Assembly (NCBI RefSeq): GCF_000377565.1 | Contig: NZ_KB898370.1 | Coordinates: 62,001 to 126,000 of the forward strand | From: Rhizobium sp. 2MFCol3.1 | GTDB lineage: Bacteria > Pseudomonadota > Alphaproteobacteria > Rhizobiales > Rhizobiaceae | Reading direction: 5' to 3' | DNA length: 64,000 nucleotides | In this document: positions 58,292-64,000 of the stretch, piece by piece | How the letters are laid out: each line of letters begins with the position of its first letter | Position numbering within the stretch: position 1 is the stretch's first letter | Notes under the pieces: generated by a model | What the model saw: only the letters and a program-made list of their open reading frames with translations | Told to the model about the DNA's origin: nothing | The model's database searches: none | Translations under genes and position numbers: made by a program

Positions 58292-60220
58292 ATGCAGATT
58301 AGACGGAAGGCACCGAAACCGGGTATTGCGTATCGGCGAGCAAGCATCGTGACAATGGTCGCGGTGGCGACTGCGTTGTCACCGGCACTCGTGTCGAATG
58401 CTTACGCCTTCAAGCTTTTCGGGATCAACTTCTTCGGTAAGGACGATACGGACGCCAACCAGGTGCCCGACCCTGTTCGCTATGAGGTAACGCTGACATC
58501 GGACGCCGATGATCCCGACCTCAAGGAGGCGCTCGAGAACAGCTCGCGCTTGGTCGGAGACAAGGAGCAGCCGGTTTCGGGCGATCTCGGTGTCGTCGTC
58601 AAGGCGCGCGACGATCGCGAACGGCTGATCGCGGCTCTCTATGAAAAGGCGCGCTATGGCGGCGTCGTGACCATCACTGTCGATGGACGCAATATCGACG
58701 ACCTGCCGCCTAACCCCACTTTCAATCGCTCGCGCCCGGTTCCCGTCAATGTCAGCGTTGCGGCCGGGCCGGTGTTTCATGTGCGCGAAGTGCAATTCGG
58801 CGGCGATGCGGCAAACCGCAATCCCGCCGATTACGATCTCGGGTCCGGTGCTTCGGCCGGGTCGCTGACGATCATCAAGGCCGGCGACAAGATCGTCGAG
58901 CAGTTGAAGAGCGAGGGGCGGCCGCTGGCGAAGCTGACCACGCGCAAGGTGGTGGCCGACCACAAGACCGATACCGTCGACGTCGTGCTTGCCGCCGAGG
59001 GCGGGCCGGTCGCGCCGATCGGAACGGTCGGCGTCACCGGCGCCAAGGCCGTGCGGTCCGATTTCATCGAGCGCTATTCGCGGATCAACAAGGGCGATCG
59101 CTATTCTCCGGAGGCGCTGAAGAAGGCCGGCGAGCGGTTGCGGGCGCTCGGCGTGTTCTCAAGCGTCACCATTCATGCGGGCGACCAGCTGGCCGGCGAC
59201 GGCAGCCTGCCGATGATCATCGAGGTGTCGGAGGGCAAGCAGCGCTATTTCGGCGTCGGCGCGCAGTATTCGACGATCGACGGTTTCGGGGTCAACGGCT
59301 ACTGGGGCCATCGCAATCTGTTCGGAGGCGCGGAAGGGTTGCGCGTCGAGGGTGCGGTCGGCCGTCTCGGGGATGCGACGGCTCTGGGCGATCTCGATTT
59401 CTCGGCGGGCATCACCTTCACCAAGCCCGGGGCCTTCGTTCCATCGGGTACGTTGATCGCCAGCATTCTCGCCAAGACTGAAAATCCCGATGCCTATAGC
59501 GCCAAGCTGGTGACGGCATCGCTCGGCTATTCCTACGAACTCAACGATACCGACACGTTTACCGGTGCGGGCGAAGTCAGCTGGGAAAAGGATGACGACG
59601 CGTTCGGGAACAATACCTACCTCACCTTCGCTGCCCCCCTCCAGTTCGATCGCGACGCGCGCGACAACAAGCTCGACCCGACATCGGGCTACCGGCTGAT
59701 GGGCAAGGTGACGCCGAGCTATGAGGCCTATAACGGCACGTTCTTCTCCGCCTTCGAGGGGTCGGTGTCCGGTTATTACGGCCTTGGCGCCGAAGACCGG
59801 ATCGTGCTGGCCGGCAAGCTGTCGGCAGGCTTCCTGCTTGGGGCCGACGATCTCGTGAACATTCCCGCCACCCGCCGCTTCTTTGCCGGCGGTGGTGGGT
59901 CGGTGCGCGGTTACGGCTATCAGGAGATCTCTCCCTATAACGCCGCCAATGAGGCGACGGGCGGGGCTTCCTTCATGACCGCATCGTTCGAGACGCGCTT
60001 GAAGATCACCGATACGATCGGGATCGTGCCGTTTATCGATGTCGGGGTGGTCTCCGCCGATGTTGCGCCCGATTTTTCGGATATCAGGGCCGGTGCCGGT
60101 ATTGGCCTGCGCTACGCCACCCCATTCGGGCCGATCCGGCTTGATTTCGCCGTTCCCCTCAACAAGTTCGAGGGTGGGACGGATTACGGCATTTACGCTG
60201 GCATCGGCCAGTCGTTCTAA
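58292..60220 (+). CDS. tamA: Autotransporter assembly complex outer-membrane protein TamA
   Basis: The 642-residue precursor has a signal peptide (cleaved near NAYA, residue 39). POTRA repeats cover about residues 60-330, including GTVGVTGAKAVRSDFIERYSRINKGDRYSPEALKKA split over them. A C-terminal Omp85-type beta barrel follows (about 335-642), with the conserved VRGYGYQEISP loop and the aromatic ending ...YAGIGQSF. TamA with TamB moves proteins or lipids between inner and outer membranes. tamB begins 62 bp downstream, and together they form an operon. Confidence 0.93.
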   Translation: MQIRRKAPKPGIAYRRASIVTMVAVATALSPALVSNAYAFKLFGINFFGKDDTDANQVPDPVRYEVTLTSDADDPDLKEALENSSRLVGDKEQPVSGDLGVVVKARDDRERLIAALYEKARYGGVVTITVDGRNIDDLPPNPTFNRSRPVPVNVSVAAGPVFHVREVQFGGDAANRNPADYDLGSGASAGSLTIIKAGDKIVEQLKSEGRPLAKLTTRKVVADHKTDTVDVVLAAEGGPVAPIGTVGVTGAKAVRSDFIERYSRINKGDRYSPEALKKAGERLRALGVFSSVTIHAGDQLAGDGSLPMIIEVSEGKQRYFGVGAQYSTIDGFGVNGYWGHRNLFGGAEGLRVEGAVGRLGDATALGDLDFSAGITFTKPGAFVPSGTLIASILAKTENPDAYSAKLVTASLGYSYELNDTDTFTGAGEVSWEKDDDAFGNNTYLTFAAPLQFDRDARDNKLDPTSGYRLMGKVTPSYEAYNGTFFSAFEGSVSGYYGLGAEDRIVLAGKLSAGFLLGADDLVNIPATRRFFAGGGGSVRGYGYQEISPYNAANEATGGASFMTASFETRLKITDTIGIVPFIDVGVVSADVAPDFSDIRAGAGIGLRYATPFGPIRLDFAVPLNKFEGGTDYGIYAGIGQSF

Positions 60221-60282
60221 CCAGGTTCAGGCTCGCAACGAGATTGCGATAGCCGCGCAGAAAACGGGATAGCTCCGGGTCC

Positions 60283-63200
60283 ATGCTTACGCTGACGAAC
60301 ATCTTCAAGTGGATTGCACGACTGCTCGGTTACGGAGCCGGCGTTCTCGCCATCCTGCTTGCCGTGGCCATCGGCATCTTCGGCTTCACCGGCTTCGGCG
60401 CCCGCATTCTCGTCGACAAGGTGACGTCGACCATCTCCAATCGCGACATGACCATCCGGGTGATGGACCCGCAGGGGTTGCTGACCGGCGGCCTCGGCGC
60501 GACCCGCATCGTGCTTTCGGATACGCGCGGCACATTTGCCGATGTCGACGGCCTGTCGATCAACTGGAATCCGCTGGCGCTGTTTACCGGGCGCTTCCAC
60601 GCGACGCGGCTCGAGGCTGATGCCATCCGCGTTCTGCGTAAGCCTGTCCGCACATTGCCGTCGCGGCCGGCCGCGGAAGGGGAAGCCGGCGGCGGGTTCT
60701 CGCTTCCGATCAAGATCGATATCGATCAAATCTCGCTGCCGAAGATCAGCCTGTCGCAGCCCCTGATCGGGCGCGCCTTCACGCTCTCGGCCGATGGCAG
60801 CGTACGCGCCGATTCAAAGGGTGGCGATGCAAATATCACGGTTCACCGCCACGACGTGCCGGATGCCAAGCTGACGGCCGACGTCGCCTTTCTGCCTGAA
60901 AACAGCCAGCTGACGGTCAAGGCCAAGCTCAACGAACCCAAGGGCGGGTTGCTTGCCGGCGTGCTCGCCTTGCCGAACAATCCGGCCGTCGAGATCAGCC
61001 TCAATGGCGATGGCCCGATCTCCGACTGGAAAGCCAAATTGCAGGCCTCGCTCGATGGCCAGCAGCGCGCCGCGATCGAAGCGCATCACACGCTGACGCC
61101 GGACCAAGCTCTGCATCATGTCGAGATCAAGGGCGGCGGCGATCTGAGCTCGCTGATGCCGGCGGCGTTCCGGCCGCTTTTCGCGGGGCAGACGAACATC
61201 GACCTGGCCGCCAATTTCGACAATGCCGGCAAGATCGATATCCAGACCGGCAACGTGGCGACGGGCGCCGTCGTGATCGCCGCCTCCGGCACGCTGGATC
61301 CGAAGGGCAAGAACAGCCTCAACGCCAATCTGCTCGGCACATCCGGGCCGGTCGATTTCCGCTGGCCGCTGGCGGAAGGCGAAGCACGCTTCATGATCAC
61401 GGGCGTCAACTTGGCGCTGACGGGGGATGCCAAGGCGTCGCGGCTGAATGCCAGCGCCTCGCTCGATACCGCCGTGCTGCCGCAGGCGACGATCGGTAAT
61501 GTGAAGCTGACCGCCAAGAGCGACAACTTCAATCTCAGCGGCCGCTCCGGCGCGGTGCAAATCCGCCTTGTGGCCGGCGACATGACCTTCGCCAACCCCG
61601 ATATCAACCGGGCGGTTCAGGGGCCTGTGACGATCGTGCTGCCGCTGCAGATTTCGCCGGCCGCGATCGGCTTCAATGGCGCGACGATCGAAAGCGCGTC
61701 GGCGAATGCCAGCCTCAATGGTGCGTATCAGCTCACCGACAATTCGCTGACCGGTAATGCCAAGCTGACCGTCGAGCCGCCGGCAATGCCCCCGGCCATC
61801 GCTGCGCGGTTCAAGACGCCTGTCACGATCGAAGGCCAAGTGGCCGGCACCATTCCCGACAAGATCAATCTGTCGAACCTCAGCATCAAGTCGGACCTCA
61901 CGGTCGCCACGGGCAATATCGTCCTCGACGGCACGACGCTCGATGCGACGCTTGCCGGCCGCGTGCCTGACATCAAGCCGCTGCTCGACACGGCCTCGGG
62001 CGCCGTGACCTACAGCCTGAAGGCCGGCGGCGATCTTTCGGCGCTGGCGCTTTCGGCCAATCTCAACGCTCCGGCGATCGACATGGCCGGCCGTGGGCTG
62101 AGCGATCTCGCTGTGGCATTGACCGCGACCGCTGATCCGAAGGCGCCCAAGGCGCAGGTCAAGGCGACCGGCAAGATCGATGGCCAGGCGATCGATATCA
62201 GCACCGACGTATTGTCCGAGGGCGGGCAGACGACGCTGCCGTCGATCAAGGCCAATGTCGGCAACAACAGCCTGACGGGTCACGTCGCGCTGTCCGAAAG
62301 CTTCGCGCCGACCGGCGCACTGACATTCGACCTGCCCGATCTCAGCCTCATTGCGGCGCTGGCCGGCCAGAAGGCGGAGGGCGATCTCAAGGGATCGGTC
62401 GACATCAGCAACGATGCCGGCAGGATCGGCCTGAAGGTTGATGCGACGGGCAGTGGCCTGAAGCAGGGCAATTTCGCGATCGTCAGCCCCAATGTCGATG
62501 TCACCGTTACCGATCTCTCGGCGTTTGCGGCAACGGGAGCGATCAAGGCCGACGAGGTCGCCTCCGGCACCAACAAGATCGACAGCCTTGCGGTGAACTT
62601 CACGCAGCTCGGAAACCGCACGAATTTCAGCCTCGACGGTTACTACGACAACCACCCGCTGGTGGCGGGCGGCGGTGTCGAAACCAATGCCGGCACGACG
62701 CTCGTTCAGCTCGACCGCTTCTCGGCCAAGCCACACGACATTGCGGTGGACCTCGCCGCGCCATCGCAGCTGTCGATCACGGATGGCACGGTTACGCTCG
62801 ATGGTCTCGAGATCAAGACCGGTGACGGCGCGATCAACGTGACCGGCTCGGCGGGCCAAGCGCTCGATATCAATGCCGTGGTCAAGCAACTGCCGGCGAG
62901 CCTTGCCAACAGCTTCGTGCCCGATCTCGATGCCGCGGGCGCGATCTCGGGCAAGGTCGCGGTGTCGGGTACGCCGGCCGCACCCGTGGCCGATTTCACG
63001 CTCGATTGGAAGAACGCCGCGACCAGCCAGACGAAGGGCGCCGGGCTTTCCGCGCTTTCGATCGGTGCGGATGGCAAGTTCGCGGACAACAAGCTCGATT
63101 TCAAAACGGATCTGAGCGGCAAGGGCGGCGTTTCGCTGAAGGCTGCCGGCAATTTCGTCACGGCGGGGCCGAATGCGCAGTCGCTGCAGGTCGATGCCGA

Positions 63201-64000
63201 TATCGTCAACATTCCGGCCGGATTGGCCAACGCCTTCGTGCCCGGGCTGAACGCCGAAGGCGCCATCACCGGCAGCGTCACCGCTTCGGGCATGCTGCCC
63301 GCGCCGGCGCTCGATTTCAAGCTGAACTGGAAGAACGCGGCCACCAGCCAGACGAAGGTCGCCAAGCTTTCCTCGCTCGGGCTGACGGCAAGCGGCAAGC
63401 TCGAAAACAGCATTCTCAATTTCAATGCGAATGCCGGCGGCAGCGGCGGGTTTGCCATCAAGGCCGACGGCAGCTTCGTCGTCACCGGCAATGACGCGCA
63501 GACGCTGAAGGTGGACGGCACGCTTGCCAATATTCCGGCGGCACTCGCCAATGCCTTCAGGCCCGATCTGGCCGCGCAGGGCATGATATCGGGCAGCTTC
63601 GGCGCATCCGGCAAGCTGCCGATGCCGGCCGCGCAGTTCCAGCTGGATTGGAAGAACGCCTCGACCAGCCAGATCAAGGCGGCCGGCCTTTCGGGTGTCG
63701 GCGCTTCCGTGAACGGGACGTTCGCCGACAATACGCTCACTTTCGACAGCAACGTTTCGGCCACCGGCGGCATGTCGGTGAAGGCGGCGGGCAATCTCAA
63801 GCTTCAAGATTCGGCGATCGGCGATCTCAAGGTCGATGCGACGTTGAGCGGAGTTCCGGCCGGGCTCGCCAATGGCTTCGTCGATGGGCTCGGCGCCAGC
63901 GGCACGATTTCCGGCACGGCTTCGGCAGCCGGCACGCTGCAGCAGCCGAAGGCCAGCTTCGATCTTAATTGGGCCGATGTCGCGACCAGCCAGACGAAGG
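60283..64000 (+). CDS. tamB: Translocation and assembly module protein TamB, 5' part
   Basis: The frame is open from ATG 60283 to the window edge, more than 1,239 codons, with no stop. The N-terminus (MLTLTNIFKWIARLLGYGAG... and a hydrophobic helix to about residue 45) anchors it in the inner membrane. The remainder is a long repetitive beta-rich, AsmA/TamB-like region predicted to form a hydrophobic groove across the periplasm. The C-terminal DUF490 domain is beyond the window. At least three and a fraction near-identical 107-residue repeats lie at its visible end. It is cotranscribed with tamA. Confidence 0.93.
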   Translation, partial: MLTLTNIFKWIARLLGYGAGVLAILLAVAIGIFGFTGFGARILVDKVTSTISNRDMTIRVMDPQGLLTGGLGATRIVLSDTRGTFADVDGLSINWNPLALFTGRFHATRLEADAIRVLRKPVRTLPSRPAAEGEAGGGFSLPIKIDIDQISLPKISLSQPLIGRAFTLSADGSVRADSKGGDANITVHRHDVPDAKLTADVAFLPENSQLTVKAKLNEPKGGLLAGVLALPNNPAVEISLNGDGPISDWKAKLQASLDGQQRAAIEAHHTLTPDQALHHVEIKGGGDLSSLMPAAFRPLFAGQTNIDLAANFDNAGKIDIQTGNVATGAVVIAASGTLDPKGKNSLNANLLGTSGPVDFRWPLAEGEARFMITGVNLALTGDAKASRLNASASLDTAVLPQATIGNVKLTAKSDNFNLSGRSGAVQIRLVAGDMTFANPDINRAVQGPVTIVLPLQISPAAIGFNGATIESASANASLNGAYQLTDNSLTGNAKLTVEPPAMPPAIAARFKTPVTIEGQVAGTIPDKINLSNLSIKSDLTVATGNIVLDGTTLDATLAGRVPDIKPLLDTASGAVTYSLKAGGDLSALALSANLNAPAIDMAGRGLSDLAVALTATADPKAPKAQVKATGKIDGQAIDISTDVLSEGGQTTLPSIKANVGNNSLTGHVALSESFAPTGALTFDLPDLSLIAALAGQKAEGDLKGSVDISNDAGRIGLKVDATGSGLKQGNFAIVSPNVDVTVTDLSAFAATGAIKADEVASGTNKIDSLAVNFTQLGNRTNFSLDGYYDNHPLVAGGGVETNAGTTLVQLDRFSAKPHDIAVDLAAPSQLSITDGTVTLDGLEIKTGDGAINVTGSAGQALDINAVVKQLPASLANSFVPDLDAAGAISGKVAVSGTPAAPVADFTLDWKNAATSQTKGAGLSALSIGADGKFADNKLDFKTDLSGKGGVSLKAAGNFVTAGPNAQSLQVDADIVNIPAGLANAFVPGLNAEGAITGSVTASGMLPAPALDFKLNWKNAATSQTKVAKLSSLGLTASGKLENSILNFNANAGGSGGFAIKADGSFVVTGNDAQTLKVDGTLANIPAALANAFRPDLAAQGMISGSFGASGKLPMPAAQFQLDWKNASTSQIKAAGLSGVGASVNGTFADNTLTFDSNVSATGGMSVKAAGNLKLQDSAIGDLKVDATLSGVPAGLANGFVDGLGASGTISGTASAAGTLQQPKASFDLNWADVATSQTK
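62890..64000 (+). repeat. 321-bp (107-residue) tandem repeats within tamB
   Basis: Equivalent codons recur every 321 bp: the LPASLANSF-type segment at 62890, 63211, 63532 and 63853, and the DWKNAATSQTK-type segment at 63007, 63328, 63649 and 63970. Three intervals are identical in length, so the copies have no indels. Amino-acid identity is moderate between units, with the Trp-Lys-Asn and TSQ(T/I)K core best kept. The array runs past the window edge. Confidence 0.85.

Noticed and set aside
60814..63807. Minus-strand open frame of about 1,000 codons opposite tamB
   Set aside because: It lies entirely within the continuous TamB frame, and its repeats are the reverse reading of the TamB repeats.

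Overview
The window is a GC-rich, gene-dense stretch of an alphaproteobacterial chromosome, almost certainly Rhizobiaceae (Rhizobium/Agrobacterium-like). This rests on gene content and order: hemA encodes a Shemin-pathway 5-aminolevulinate synthase, CobS/CobT are rhizobial-type cobaltochelatase subunits, aroB-aroK lies divergent from xerD-accA, a PrsD/PrsE type I exporter sits beside an ExsH-like RTX glycanase, and several rhizobial DUF families (DUF4167, DUF1178, DUF3108, DUF992, DUF2938) are present. No species call is attempted.

Layout. 1-7.5 kb: tail of an upstream gene, then argJ - GNAT acetyltransferase - mutT with overlapping ends; a membrane protein and an orphan Flp pilin; a methyltransferase divergent from comF - grxC - nitrilase-family amidase - DUF1178; a 273-bp palindromic mosaic repeat; DUF3291. 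7.5-14.4 kb: ubiG, then a block that looks accessory (secreted FecR-domain protein with an Asp/His/Gly-rich tail, CHASE2 nucleotide cyclase, LecA-like small lectin, GH25 lipoprotein). 14.8-21.7 kb: lysC, ptsP (EI-Ntr), prfA, prmC and DUF4167. 22-27.3 kb: a soluble double-PAS chemoreceptor, a repetitive secreted protein, DUF3108, rpmB, and a queuosine-precursor transporter gene with a candidate preQ1-type leader. 27.3-36.5 kb: an AraC regulator divergent from an NAD(P)-sugar-epimerase-like gene, a cobS-cobT-phytase-like-esterase operon, a J-domain protein divergent from BolA, DUF2938, and a CorC/HlyC-type CBS protein. 36.5-46 kb: aroB/aroK, a 58-residue membrane protein, xerD, accA, a YafK-type L,D-transpeptidase, TusA, a His-rich CobW GTPase, a D-Ala-D-Ala carboxypeptidase, an M20 amidohydrolase and tRNA-Arg(CCU). 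46-54.7 kb: prsD-prsE-exsH-like glycanase, a GT25 glycosyltransferase and a run of small envelope or secreted proteins. 55-64 kb: dxr convergent with hemA, a glycine-zipper lipoprotein, tamA and the 5' 3.7 kb of tamB, which runs off the window.

Functional themes are amino-acid and cofactor biosynthesis (arginine, aspartate family, shikimate, haem, cobalamin, ubiquinone, isoprenoid), translation (PrfA, PrmC, L28), and envelope biogenesis or exopolysaccharide processing (TamA/TamB, PrsDE/ExsH, L,D- and D,D-peptidases, GH25). The less ordinary items are the palindromic element at 6631-6903, which supplies both a stop codon and a ribosome binding site to its neighbours; the pseudoknot-like leader of the yhhQ-type gene; the LecA-like lectin; the FecR/CHASE2-cyclase pair; the exact 107-residue repeats in TamB; and paired inverted repeats ahead of hemA. 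No phage, insertion-sequence transposase, CRISPR array, toxin-antitoxin pair or defence system was recognised.
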